Of a DNA stretch of 64,000 nucleotides, positions 55,747-63,830 are shown in pieces (positions within the stretch are counted from its first letter, which is position 1; each line of letters opens with the position of its first letter). Location of the stretch: positions 186,001-250,000 of the forward strand of contig JWIT01000004.1 of assembly GCA_000949895.1 (NCBI GenBank). Reading direction: 5' to 3'. This stretch comes from Agrobacterium arsenijevicii. Lineage in GTDB: Bacteria > Pseudomonadota > Alphaproteobacteria > Rhizobiales > Rhizobiaceae. Under the pieces are notes generated by a model. That model did not search any database. It saw only the letters and a program-made list of their open reading frames with translations, and was not told the DNA's origin. A program made the position numbers and the translations under genes.

Positions 55747-56319
55747 ATGAACGCACACCTACAACCCACCGGCTCCGCCTATTTCATCCAGAAGGAAACG
55801 GCCGCCGTCGAAAATCATACGCTGTCGGTTCTCGTCAGCAACGAGCCGGGCGTTCTCGCCCGGGTCATCGGCTTGTTTTCCGGCCGTGGCTACAACATCG
55901 AAAGCCTGACGGTTTCGGAAACCGAACATGAGGCGCATCTGTCGCGTATCACCATCGTTACGCGCGGCACACCGATCGTACTTGAGCAGATCAAGGCGCA
56001 GCTGGAACGCATCATTCCGGTGCACCGGGTTCTCGATCTCACCGTTCGCGCCCGCGAACTGGGGCAGGAACGGCCGATCGAGCGTGAAGTGGCGCTCATC
56101 AAGGTCGCCGGTTCGGGTGAGGCCCGCGCCGAGACGCTTCGCCTTGCCGATGCGTTTCAGGCCAAGGTCGTGGACGCGACAGTCGAGCATTTCATCTTCG
56201 AAATCACCGGCAAGTCGTCCAAGATCGACCAGTTCGTGGCCATCATCAAGCCACTCGGCCTGATCGAGATCTGCCGCACCGGCATCGCGGCGATGAACCG
56301 CGGTTCGCAGGGGATGTGA
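55747..56319 (+). CDS. ilvH: Acetolactate synthase, small (regulatory) subunit
   Basis: Confers valine feedback control on IlvI. 190 residues. N-terminal ACT domain (HTLSVLVSNEPGVLARVIGLFSGRGYNIESLTVS) and the C-terminal ALS_SS domain (REVALIKVAGSG, FEITGKSSKIDQFVAIIKPLGLIEICRTG). Complete. Confidence 0.96.
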   Translation: MNAHLQPTGSAYFIQKETAAVENHTLSVLVSNEPGVLARVIGLFSGRGYNIESLTVSETEHEAHLSRITIVTRGTPIVLEQIKAQLERIIPVHRVLDLTVRARELGQERPIEREVALIKVAGSGEARAETLRLADAFQAKVVDATVEHFIFEITGKSSKIDQFVAIIKPLGLIEICRTGIAAMNRGSQGM

Positions 56320-56353
56320 TCTTCGCACACGAGGCAAATGCCCCGGAATTATG

Positions 56354-56386
56354 CAAGCCCGCGCTACGTCGCGGGCTTGTCGTTTT
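56354..56386 (+). terminator. Rho-independent terminator after ilvH
   Basis: Stem CAAGCCCGCG / CGCGGGCTTG with a CTACGT loop, tail TCGTTTT. Confidence 0.87.
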
Positions 56387-56391
56387 CCCAA

Positions 56392-57528
56392 CTACTGTCC
56401 GGTGCGTTTTCCAAAGGGAATGATGCGTGCGTTTCCGGTCCGACCGGGGTTCTGCGGTGGCTCATCCGCAGGTCGTGTCACGACGAGACGGCCGCCGATA
56501 CCTTCGGCCAGCGCCTCGCTTTCGCGCATTTTGCGAAGCTCGGCCCGTGCTTCAGGCGTTGCCGTGCCGATCAGCTGTTCAACGCCGTTGACACCACCCG
56601 GAACCGTTAGCCGGCGTTTGGCATCCTGCGTCGTATAGCCGTGTTCACGGGAGTAGCGAAGGGTTAGTTGGTAGTGATCCGGCAAGTCTTGTCCGGATTT
56701 TGCTTCGACATGGCGAACCCGGAAGGAAACGGAATCGTCTTCCACCCCGAAGGTGTCGTTATCGGGGATAATATATCCGTTTTTATGGGTAGCAATTTTG
56801 ATGAAACTCAGGGCGCCCGCATATAGCTCCGTCCAGGGAACCGGCGCGGCTTCCATGTGGATTTCCCGCCCGATGTAGTCTGCGGCCCCCAAGGTGTGGA
56901 TACCGATGCATTGTTCCGTGGTGCCCCGCGACGGCGTTTCACTGTAAATGCGGGGATGAACCGTCAGTGGGCCTATCGGCTCTTCCACAAATGTCGTGAA
57001 ACTCTCCGCAGGAAACACCATGTTGCTCTGCGTCCAGTGGATAAGGCCTGCTTGCGTGTTTGCGCAGATCGTTTCGCAGGCGATCGACAGGACCCTGATC
57101 CGCTCGAGAAATTCGGCAAGCGAATGGCCAGGCTGGTGCATGCCGATCTGGTTGAACAGGTCCGCAATACCCTTTTCCTGCATTACTCCGCCAAACACAC
57201 CGTGCTGGACATAGACCAGTATATGGGATTTGTGGCGCCGGATCCGTTCTGCGGCATCGGGCACAAGCATGACGGAGATCGGCGAGCCAAGAGTGGGAGC
57301 GAAAACGCCATGATCCGCCGGCCGCGCCATGAACTCGATAGCGATCTGGAGATCGTTCGGCCCGAACATCTGCACATAAGCCGGAGATATTGCGGGGCAC
57401 GTCAGGCCGATGCCGAGCCGGTTGAACACGGTCTGGAACTGCTTGACCAGATCCGGCAATGGTGAGGAGGTGATGTTGCCTTCCAAAAGGATGGCTGCTT
57501 GCATCTGGTTGGTATATTTCCCGATCAT
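56392..57528 (-). CDS. Protein of unknown function (possible DUF4261-like N-terminal part)
   Basis: 378 residues from ATG 57528; the frame extends to a GTG at 57600. I do not recognise it with confidence. Seen: hydrophobic strands at the N-terminus (QMQAAILLEGNITSSPLP), AGLIHWTQSNMVFPAESF (about 160-180), a trait I associate with DUF4261, and a polar C-terminal tail with Arg/Pro. No signal peptide or membrane helix. It is monocistronic and its 5' region is AT-rich compared with its surroundings, which may mean acquisition. Confidence 0.7.
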   Translation of the reverse strand: MIGKYTNQMQAAILLEGNITSSPLPDLVKQFQTVFNRLGIGLTCPAISPAYVQMFGPNDLQIAIEFMARPADHGVFAPTLGSPISVMLVPDAAERIRRHKSHILVYVQHGVFGGVMQEKGIADLFNQIGMHQPGHSLAEFLERIRVLSIACETICANTQAGLIHWTQSNMVFPAESFTTFVEEPIGPLTVHPRIYSETPSRGTTEQCIGIHTLGAADYIGREIHMEAAPVPWTELYAGALSFIKIATHKNGYIIPDNDTFGVEDDSVSFRVRHVEAKSGQDLPDHYQLTLRYSREHGYTTQDAKRRLTVPGGVNGVEQLIGTATPEARAELRKMRESEALAEGIGGRLVVTRPADEPPQNPGRTGNARIIPFGKRTGQ

Positions 57529-57848
57529 AATACCGGTGATCCTGATGAATATGCCAGTATCTTCACGTATACGGGTTGATCTATCGTAAATAGAAATCAC
57601 GTACTTTAATCAATGTCACATTTTTATTTACATGCGATTATGATTATTAGCATGTTTGTGTGCTGATATGCACCCGCGCCCATATTTCGCTCTTTGCGCC
57701 TCGATGTTTACATTTCAAAGAGCACCCGGTTGGCGATAAAGTTTCTCCAAATCCGATTCCGTCCCGAAAGCTCGATCCGCTGTTGCCAACCGTTCGGCCT
57801 GCGGTTTGTCGTAGCCTTTCTAGCCCGTTTCCATTCGATGGATTTATA
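57529..57848. other. AT-rich intergenic region before the ArsR gene
   Basis: About 320 bases between divergent genes, clearly more AT-rich than the surroundings around 57590-57660. Promoters of both genes must lie here. No small gene supported. Confidence 0.55.
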
Positions 57849-57866
57849 TTCAACCATATGGTTGAC
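57849..57866. promoter_or_regulatory. ArsR operator copy 1
   Basis: TTCAAC-CATATG-GTTGAC; positions 57850-57865 form a perfect 16-bp palindrome. Same half-sites and spacing as copy 2, 39 bases away. Confidence 0.65.
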
Positions 57867-57887
57867 TTTTCGGGCTGGCAGCCTATA

Positions 57888-57905
57888 TTCAACAACATGG
57901 TTGAA
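57888..57905. promoter_or_regulatory. ArsR operator copy 2, covering the start codon
   Basis: TTCAAC-AACATG-GTTGAA; the ATG at 57897 of the arsR gene lies inside it. Binding here would block translation start and transcription, a layout typical for autorepressing ArsR/SdpR regulators. Confidence 0.65.
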
Positions 57906-58265
57906 TTATCTGTTCCACATCTCGACACTGTCTTTCATGCGCTTGGCGATGCGACGCGGCGCACGATGCTGCGCGATCTATCCCGTGGCGAGCGAACGGT
58001 GAGCCAGTTGGCCGCGCCGTTCGACATATCGCTGGCTGCGGCCTCGAAGCACATCAAGGCGCTGGAAAACGCAGGGCTGATCCGCCGTGAGGTGAGGGGG
58101 CGTACCCATGTCTGCCGCCTTGCGCCGGAACCGTTGGCAGAGGCGCATGAATGGCTGGATTTCTACCGGCAGTTCTGGAACAGCCGCTTCGATATTCTTG
58201 AGCAGATGCTCAGGGAGGATGATCAGGGGAAATCCCCTGCAGATGGAGGAAATGACAATGGCTGA
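57897..58265 (+). CDS. ArsR/SdpR-family transcriptional regulator
   Basis: 122-residue winged-helix repressor: HLDTVFHALGDATRRTMLRDL (helices 1-2), TVSQLAAPFDISLAAASKHIKALENAGLIRREVRG (recognition helix), then HVCRLAPEPLAEAHEWLDFY. It lacks the metal-binding Cys of classical ArsR (no ELCVCDL), so a metal sensor is unlikely. The in-frame ATG at 57858, in operator copy 1, is an alternative start adding 13 residues. Overlaps the SRPBCC gene by eight bases. Confidence 0.9.
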   Translation: MVELSVPHLDTVFHALGDATRRTMLRDLSRGERTVSQLAAPFDISLAAASKHIKALENAGLIRREVRGRTHVCRLAPEPLAEAHEWLDFYRQFWNSRFDILEQMLREDDQGKSPADGGNDNG

Positions 58266-58791
58266 TATTGCAATGTCTGACACCTATGGCCAGCTCATCG
58301 AACCGGCGACCCTGAAGATCGAACGGGTTTTGCCCGGACCGATCGAGCGTGTGTGGGCCTATCTGACACAAAGCGACCTTCGCCGCCGTTGGTTGGCATC
58401 CGGTGAAATGCGGCTTGCGCCCGATGCGCCGTTCGAACTTGTCTGGCGCAACGATGAGCTTTCCGATCCGCCGGGCCGCCGTCCGGAAGGGTTTTCCGAA
58501 GAGCACAGGATGGCCTCGCGCATCATCACCGTTGTTCCACCGCATCGCCTCGTCTTCACCTGGGGTGAAGGCGCGGAGGTATCGATCGAGCTTCAGGCTC
58601 TGGGCAAGGAAGTGCTTCTGACACTGATCCATCGACGGCTGGCGGAGGACCGTACGACCAAGCTCAATATCAGCGCCGGCTGGCATGCGCATCTCGATAT
58701 TCTTGCCGCCCGTCTTCAGGAAAAGGAACCGGGACCTTTCTGGGACACGTGGCTGGGGCTGAAAAAGGAATATGAGCACCGCATACCATAA
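58258..58791 (+). CDS. SRPBCC (AHSA1-like) domain protein
   Basis: 177 residues; AHSA1/START-like fold: LKIERVLPGPIERVWAYLTQ, RRRWLASGEMRL, then VPPHRLVFTWGEGAEVSIEL and NISAGWHAHLDILAARLQ. Proteins of this family bind hydrophobic ligands and are commonly paired with ArsR/SdpR regulators. ATG 58258 has GGAGGA at seven bases. Ligand unknown. Confidence 0.9.
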   Translation: MADIAMSDTYGQLIEPATLKIERVLPGPIERVWAYLTQSDLRRRWLASGEMRLAPDAPFELVWRNDELSDPPGRRPEGFSEEHRMASRIITVVPPHRLVFTWGEGAEVSIELQALGKEVLLTLIHRRLAEDRTTKLNISAGWHAHLDILAARLQEKEPGPFWDTWLGLKKEYEHRIP

Positions 58792-58816
58792 CTAGGCGCT
58801 GCTTGTTTTGAAGACT

Positions 58817-58840
58817 GACGGCGCGGTTTGCCGCGCCGTC
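58817..58840. terminator. Hairpin after the ArsR-SRPBCC operon
   Basis: Ten-bp GC stem GACGGCGCGG / CCGCGCCGTC with TTTG loop, 25 bases past the stop, but no U-run follows, so termination is uncertain. Confidence 0.45.
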
Positions 58841-58944
58841 ATTGGCCGTTGCAGCGGCTCCCCGAGGGTCGGCTTTCAGCGCTCACACTTTGATTCAGCT
58901 GCTTGCGCACCTGATTCCGAAAAGTCTCTTAACGCTCTGTTAGA

Positions 58945-59790
58945 TCAAAGCATTTCCAGCGACGTCTTGCGTGTCGGCGGTGGGAAGGCCGCATCCAGCG
59001 CGGCCCAGTCCTCGTCGGTGATTTCAAGATCGGTGGCACCTCGGTTCTCTTCCACGCGGGCAGCGCTGGCGGATTTCGGAATGGCGATGACGCCTTCTCT
59101 TTCCAGCAGAAATGCCAGCGCCAGCTGCGCCGGGGTTGCCTGATAGGCCTTGGCGATGCGGATGAGTTCGTGGTTGTTGAGGATACGACCCTGCTCGATC
59201 GGGGAATAGGCCATCAGCGGCACGCTGTGCCACTGGCACCAGGGCAGGAGTGCAAACTCCGGTCCGCGCCGGGAGAGATTGTAAAGCACCTGATTGGCGG
59301 CGCAATTCTTGCCGTCGGGAACCGCGAAAAGCTCCTCCATGTCATCGACATCGAAATTCGAGACGCCCCAGTCGCCGATCTTGCCCTGCTTTTTCAGCCT
59401 CTCAAAAGCCGCCACAGTTTCCGCGAGTGGGCTCTCGCCGCGCCAGTGCAGCAGATAGAGATCGAGACGGTCGGTGCCGAGCCTTTCGAGGCTGTGCTCG
59501 CAGGCCTCCACCGTGCCTTTGGCGCTGGCGTTCCAGGGATAGACCTTGCTGACCAGAAACACCTCGTCACGGCGGCCGGCGATCGCCGTGCCGACCACTT
59601 CTTCGGATCGGCCATCGGCATACATTTCGGCCGTGTCGATCAAAGTCATGCCGAGATCGATCGCCTTGCGGATACTCTCAACCTCTTGCGAAGCCGATGA
59701 TCTCATCTCGCCCATATTCCAGGTGCCGAGGCCAAGGGCTGGAACCTCTTTTCCGGATGGCAGGGTGACGGAAGGTATGTCGTCAAACAT
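58945..59790 (-). CDS. Aldo/keto reductase
   Basis: 281 residues, TIM-barrel NADPH oxidoreductase. Catalytic tetrad: Asp and Tyr in [18 protein letters not shown], Lys in [12 protein letters not shown], His in [26 protein letters not shown] and [16 protein letters not shown] are further family marks. Close to the E. coli YeaE type. Substrate unknown; probably monocistronic. Confidence 0.93.
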   Translation of the reverse strand: MFDDIPSVTLPSGKEVPALGLGTWNMGEMRSSASQEVESIRKAIDLGMTLIDTAEMYADGRSEEVVGTAIAGRRDEVFLVSKVYPWNASAKGTVEACEHSLERLGTDRLDLYLLHWRGESPLAETVAAFERLKKQGKIGDWGVSNFDVDDMEELFAVPDGKNCAANQVLYNLSRRGPEFALLPWCQWHSVPLMAYSPIEQGRILNNHELIRIAKAYQATPAQLALAFLLEREGVIAIPKSASAARVEENRGATDLEITDEDWAALDAAFPPPTRKTSLEML

Positions 59791-59943
59791 CGGTTCGCTC
59801 CAGCGGTTGTTGAGAGAACAATAGCCCTTTGTTCCGACTTCTCAAACCCGGCAAAGGGAGGAACGATCGATCAAAAAATTTCACCTCGCCTATCGGCCTG
59901 GCTGGCTGGTTTGATGGTGGTTCGGCGGATAGGGTCTTTTCCA

Positions 59944-60047
59944 GCGCATCGGACAGAAAATCGTATTCGATTTTCGTCCGTAACGATGCGCAGACTCAAA
60001 GAGTTAGAGCGTCCTTTGCGCGTCCGGTAGGACGCACGGCGCTCTAA
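59944..60047. repeat. Intergenic double-hairpin repeat (RIME-like)
   Basis: Hairpin A (59944-59991): GCGCATC/GATGCGC outer arms with an inner GAAAATCG/CGATTTTC stem. Hairpin B (60004-60047): TTAGAGCG/CGCTCTAA outer arms, GCGTCC-GGTA-GGACGC inner. The second ends within the LysE ribosome-binding site (AAGGAG). Matches the Rhizobium intergenic mosaic element style. Confidence 0.6.
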
Positions 60048-60056
60048 GGAGAGATC

Positions 60057-60650
60057 ATGACTGTCGAAACCTTCGCTGCACTGGTGCTGTTTGCCTTCAC
60101 CACCTCCATTACGCCCGGCCCGAACAATATGATGCTTTTTACCTCCGGCGTGAATTTCGGTTTCCGCCGTACCATCCCGCATATGCTGGGCATCGGGGTG
60201 GGGTTCTTTTCGCTGTTGATCGGCGTCGGCTTCGGGCTTGGCGCGTTGCTGCATTCGGTGCCCGCGCTTTACACGGGGCTGAAATTCGCAGGCGGGCTTT
60301 ATCTCGTCTGGATCGCGTGGAAGATCGGCACCTCCCGCAGCCTGAGCGAAGGTTCTGCCGCATCGGAGCCTATGGGTTTCCTTGCTGCCGCCGCGTTTCA
60401 ATGGGTCAATCCCAAGGCGTGGGTGATGGCCGTGACGGCGATGGCGACATATACCAGCGAGGGGCAATATTTCCTCACCGTCCTGATCGTCGGCCTGGCT
60501 TTCGCCGCCGTCAATCTTCCCAGCGTTTCGACCTGGGCGGGCTTCGGCTCCGCCCTTCGCGACTGGCTGTCCGTGCCCGTCAGGCTCAAGTGGTTCAACA
60601 TCACCATGGCTGTGCTGCTGGTTATCAGCCTCTGGCCGATGCTGAAATAG
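60057..60650 (+). CDS. LysE-family amino-acid exporter
   Basis: 197 residues with six hydrophobic segments. FAFTTSITPGPNNMMLFTSG is the family signature, FGFRRTIPHMLGIGVGF follows, and AFQWVNPKAWVMAVTAMATY is the middle motif. AAGGAG precedes the ATG. Substrate unknown. Second LysE-type gene in the window, not close to the first in sequence. Confidence 0.9.
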   Translation: MTVETFAALVLFAFTTSITPGPNNMMLFTSGVNFGFRRTIPHMLGIGVGFFSLLIGVGFGLGALLHSVPALYTGLKFAGGLYLVWIAWKIGTSRSLSEGSAASEPMGFLAAAAFQWVNPKAWVMAVTAMATYTSEGQYFLTVLIVGLAFAAVNLPSVSTWAGFGSALRDWLSVPVRLKWFNITMAVLLVISLWPMLK

Positions 60651-60656
60651 CTGTTC

Positions 60657-61442
60657 TCAGGCCGGGAACTGGCGGTAACATTCCTCGGCGATCTTCTGCA
60701 CCTCGTCGCGCGTCAGTTCGGCGGAAACGGCATAACCCAGTTCATTGTCGATCCAGTAGAAGGTCTCGACGCCATCGGCGCTGGCCATACGGAAGCTGGT
60801 GGTGCGGTTTTCCTCGTTGCGGCCGATCAGCACCGTCACCCGGCGGCCGGTCTTGTCCTGATACATCAGCATCGCGCCGGGCTTGCCGCTGACGGGAATG
60901 AGGCGTCCGCCGACAAGATCGTATCCGAGTTTGGAAAGATCGGGGATCGCGAAGGGATAACCGAGCCGTTTGCCGAGCCATGCCGCAAGGTGCGGTTGCT
61001 GTTCTGCTCCGACTTCGACGGGATGACGCACTTCGCTGGCATAGATGAGATAGGCGGATTTCGCCTGTGCGGGGATGTCGGTCGTCTGCGATGCCAGAAC
61101 CACGTCTTGCGGTGTGGACGGGGAGGATGGCACAAGCCTGCCGGCCGCAGCGCCCGCCGCGAAGATCAGCAACACGGCCGCTGTTCGCAGGAGAACAGGT
61201 TTCAGCCTCCATGCGGAGCCTGTCTTGGGGGCAAACATCGACGTGTCATGCGGATGTTCGGCGGCATAGGCGGCAAACGCATTTCGCAGAGTTTCGGCCT
61301 GTTTTTTCCAGTCGGCGACACGCTCACGCTCTTCCGGCCGCTCGGTCAGCCACGCCTCGACAGCCGCGCGGTCGTCGTCGGAAAGAAGCCCGTCGACATA
61401 GGCGTGCAGGTCGTCTTCGGTTATGGCATCGAGCCTTTTCAT
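60657..61442 (-). CDS. Anti-sigma factor (transmembrane)
   Basis: 261 residues: N-terminal sigma-binding helices (ITEDDLHAYVDGLLSDDDRAAVEAWL, WKKQAETLRNAFAAY), one membrane helix (LLRTAAVLLIFAAGAAAGRLV, about 85-105) and a periplasmic domain. No HxxxCxxC zinc motif seen, so it is a zinc-free anti-sigma of the ASD type. Overlaps the sigma gene by four bases. Confidence 0.85.
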   Translation of the reverse strand: MKRLDAITEDDLHAYVDGLLSDDDRAAVEAWLTERPEERERVADWKKQAETLRNAFAAYAAEHPHDTSMFAPKTGSAWRLKPVLLRTAAVLLIFAAGAAAGRLVPSSPSTPQDVVLASQTTDIPAQAKSAYLIYASEVRHPVEVGAEQQPHLAAWLGKRLGYPFAIPDLSKLGYDLVGGRLIPVSGKPGAMLMYQDKTGRRVTVLIGRNEENRTTSFRMASADGVETFYWIDNELGYAVSAELTRDEVQKIAEECYRQFPA

Positions 61443-61996
61443 CGTGGTCTCCGCAGGGGAATGATATTGTCCGCCGCCAGGTGCTGGCGAAGGGTTTCGC
61501 GGGCGCGGGAAAGTCTCGACATGACGGTGCCCACGGGGATCGACAATGTCGCGGCCGCTTCCTGATAACTGTAACCTTCCACCGTCACCAGCATCAGCAC
61601 CGCCCGCATTTCGGGCGAAAGAAGTGCCAGAGCGCCGTGCAGCCGGTCGTTCTCCAGCGTGTCGCCGAGCGTATCGGCAACAGCGATCTCTTCATGGCCA
61701 TCAAGACTTTCGGACGGGTGACGTTTCGCAGCACGGTGGCGGTTGCGATAAAGATTCGTCATTATCGTGTAAGCCCATGATTTTAAAGCCGTTCCGTGCC
61801 ATTGTCTTTTGTTGGTCAGCGCCTTTTCCACGCAGTCCTGCAAAAGATCCTCGCCATCGGCGTCGGAGCGGGAAAGGCTGCGGGAATAACGCCGCAGCAT
61901 GGGTATCAGCGCCAGCATCTCCGCTTCGAAGCTGCCGGCTGCGGGGGAGAGGCTCCCCCGCGTCTTGCCATTCATGCCATCAGGGTTTTGCGGCAT
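61439..61996 (-). CDS. ECF RNA polymerase sigma factor
   Basis: 185 residues. Region 2 (LIPMLRRYSRSLSRSDADGEDLLQDCVEKAL, then LKSWAYTIMTNLYRNRHR) and region 4 (LLSPEMRAVLMLVTVEGYSYQEAAATLSIPVGTVMSRLSRARETL). Start ATG 61996 overlaps the COG4315 gene; ATG 61975 or GTG 62005 also possible. Held inactive by the next gene's membrane anti-sigma until an unknown signal. Confidence 0.92.
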   Translation of the reverse strand: MPQNPDGMNGKTRGSLSPAAGSFEAEMLALIPMLRRYSRSLSRSDADGEDLLQDCVEKALTNKRQWHGTALKSWAYTIMTNLYRNRHRAAKRHPSESLDGHEEIAVADTLGDTLENDRLHGALALLSPEMRAVLMLVTVEGYSYQEAAATLSIPVGTVMSRLSRARETLRQHLAADNIIPLRRPR

Positions 61997-62354
61997 CCCA
62001 TACACCGTTCATACCGTCGCCGGTAGCATCGCCTTTTTTCATGTCCTTGGCCCAGTAGTAGAGCGGCATGCCGTCCTTTGCCCACTGCATCTTGCCATCC
62101 TTGCGTGTCACGACGGAATAGGCGCCTTCGGCCTTGTCGCTGGCGGCTGCAAAAAACGGCGGCCAGTTCGTGGCGCATTTGTCATAACAATTGGATACGC
62201 CTTTCTTGTCGTTCTTGAAAGTGTAGAGCGTCATGCCTTTTTCGCCCGCAAGCACATTGCCTTTGGCGGTCTTGACCGTTTCGACCGCGGGGGCCGCATA
62301 GGCCGTTCCGGCAAAAGCCAGAACAAGGGCGGGAACGATAAAGCGGATCTTCAT
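61980..62354 (-). CDS. Secreted COG4315-type protein (Yx(FWY)xxD repeats)
   Basis: 124 residues: signal peptide (KIRFIVPALVLAFAGTAYAA) and two repeat units, GMTLYTFKNDKKG with NCYDKCATNWPPFF, and GMPLYYWAKDMKKGD. The Y-x-(F/W/Y)-x-x-D pattern and Cys-x3-Cys-x-x-x-W-P-P define the family. Start ATG 62354 has AAGGAGG at eight bases. First gene of the sigma operon and perhaps linked to its signal. Confidence 0.88.
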   Translation of the reverse strand: MKIRFIVPALVLAFAGTAYAAPAVETVKTAKGNVLAGEKGMTLYTFKNDKKGVSNCYDKCATNWPPFFAAASDKAEGAYSVVTRKDGKMQWAKDGMPLYYWAKDMKKGDATGDGMNGVWDAAKP

Positions 62355-62502
62355 GGACATATCCTCCTTGGTTCGGGCGGCTTTTGCCGCCAGCACATCA
62401 AGAGACACCGCAAGGTCCCGCTTTATTCCCTGCCGCGGTAAGATTTCCGCGATTTTTAAACTTATCCATTGAGCTAAGTGTTTTGTCGTGATAGTTAGCC
62501 TT

Positions 62503-62862
62503 ATGGAAAACTATTCAGATGAACTCGACGGTATCTTCCAGTCCCTTGCCGATCCGACCCGGCGGGCCGTGCTTCTGCGGCTGGGCGGCGGGGATGCGAG
62601 CATCGGCACGCTTGCCGAGCCCTTCGCCATGGCCCTACCGTCGTTCATGAAACATATCCGCCAGCTGGAAGCAGCGGGGTTGATCGTGACGCGCAAGCAG
62701 GGCCGGGTGCGGTTCTGCTCGCTGGAGAAACAGCGGTTTTCCATGCTGGAGGGCTGGCTTTCACAACAGCACGCCATCTGGGAGGGCCGGACGGACCGGC
62801 TTGAACAGTTCGTCATGGCGCAACAGGACAGGACCTCACGAAAAGGGGAGAATGACAAATGA
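62503..62862 (+). CDS. ArsR/SdpR-family transcriptional regulator
   Basis: 119 residues, paralogous in layout to the gene at 57.9 kb: LDGIFQSLADPTRRAVLLRL, IGTLAEPFAMALPSFMKHIRQLEAAGLIVTRKQGRV. No metal-binding cysteines. ATG 62503 lies between 6-bp arms ATAGTT/AACTAT, possibly an operator over the start codon. The frame opens further at a GTG 62488. Overlaps the SRPBCC gene by four bases. Confidence 0.9.
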   Translation: MENYSDELDGIFQSLADPTRRAVLLRLGGGDASIGTLAEPFAMALPSFMKHIRQLEAAGLIVTRKQGRVRFCSLEKQRFSMLEGWLSQQHAIWEGRTDRLEQFVMAQQDRTSRKGENDK

Positions 62863-63341
62863 CCGACACTTTCAATCCCGATCTCGATCTGAAGATTTCA
62901 AGGGTCATAAGGGCGCCACGCCGGCTAGTCTGGAACGCGTGGGTCGACAAGGCCAGTCTCGAACAATGGTGGGTGCCGCATCCCGGCAAATGCCGTGTCG
63001 AGAAAATGGAGCTTTTTCCCGGCGGCGCGTTCGAGACGCGCTACAGCGAGGACGGCAAGGCATTCGGCGATCACATCAGCGGATGTTTTCTCGCGGTGGA
63101 TGAAGAGGAGCGGCTGATCTTCACCGACGCGTTGACGGCAGGCTTTCGCCCGTCCGCTCGCCCTTTCCTCACCGCCGTCATGAGTTTTCGCGATCATCCT
63201 GAAGGCATGGAATATGTGGCCTATGCCATGCATAGAAACCCCGGGGATCGCGATAAGCACGCGGAGATGGGCTTTTTCGATGGCTGGAACACGGTTGCCG
63301 AGCAACTGGCGCAGCTTGTCGAAAGACAGGCGGTCAATTGA
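62859..63341 (+). CDS. SRPBCC (AHSA1-like) domain protein
   Basis: 160 residues: DLKISRVIRAPRRLVWNAWVDKASLEQWW, VEKMELFPGGAFETRYS, and a C-terminal KHAEMGFFDGWNTVAEQLAQL. Same family as the 58.3 kb protein but of the 'EQWW' subtype. Translationally coupled to its ArsR gene. Confidence 0.9.
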   Translation: MTDTFNPDLDLKISRVIRAPRRLVWNAWVDKASLEQWWVPHPGKCRVEKMELFPGGAFETRYSEDGKAFGDHISGCFLAVDEEERLIFTDALTAGFRPSARPFLTAVMSFRDHPEGMEYVAYAMHRNPGDRDKHAEMGFFDGWNTVAEQLAQLVERQAVN

Positions 63342-63347
63342 GGCGCA

Positions 63348-63830
63348 TCAACCGAACAGGGCAATGTCCGGTTTGGTAAGCATCAGCCAGATGATGCCGA
63401 GAACCGCGAAGAATGCGGGAAAGCCGCAGGCAAACCAGATGCGGTAGAGGCGGAACCATTGCGGCGGCAGGGCTTCATCTGCCGCTACGCAGTCGCGGGC
63501 GATATCGCGCAGCTTGATCTGGATCCACACCACCGGCAGCCAGAAAATGCCGGTGAAGACATAAAGGCAAAGCGAAAGGGCGATCCAGCCTTCGCTCAGC
63601 GGCCAGCCGATGACGCGGGCGAGGAAGTAGCCGGTAACCGGCTGGATGATCGCCGCCGTGGCGGTGAAGATGGTGTCGGCGATGACGACCGTGCCCGAAA
63701 CATGGGCGATCAGCGCCGGGTTTGCCGTCCGCCGCGCCATCACCATGAAGAAGGCGATGCCGGCACCGGTGCCGAACAGCACGGTTGCGCCGATGACATG
63801 GGCGAGCCGCAGCAATTCTTCAAGCGTCAT
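63348..63830 (-). CDS. DUF2269 membrane protein
   Basis: 160 residues, four hydrophobic segments: LLRLAHVIGATVLFGTGAGIAFFMVM, then VVIADTIFTATAAIIQPVTG, a family pattern. Function unknown. Its start overlaps the preceding gene's stop by one base (TGATG), so the two form an operon. Confidence 0.8.
   Translation of the reverse strand: MTLEELLRLAHVIGATVLFGTGAGIAFFMVMARRTANPALIAHVSGTVVIADTIFTATAAIIQPVTGYFLARVIGWPLSEGWIALSLCLYVFTGIFWLPVVWIQIKLRDIARDCVAADEALPPQWFRLYRIWFACGFPAFFAVLGIIWLMLTKPDIALFG

Noticed and set aside
57897..58265. Metal-sensing ArsR (arsenic/zinc)
   Set aside because: The cysteine motif of metal sensors is absent and the partner is an SRPBCC protein, not a metal pump.
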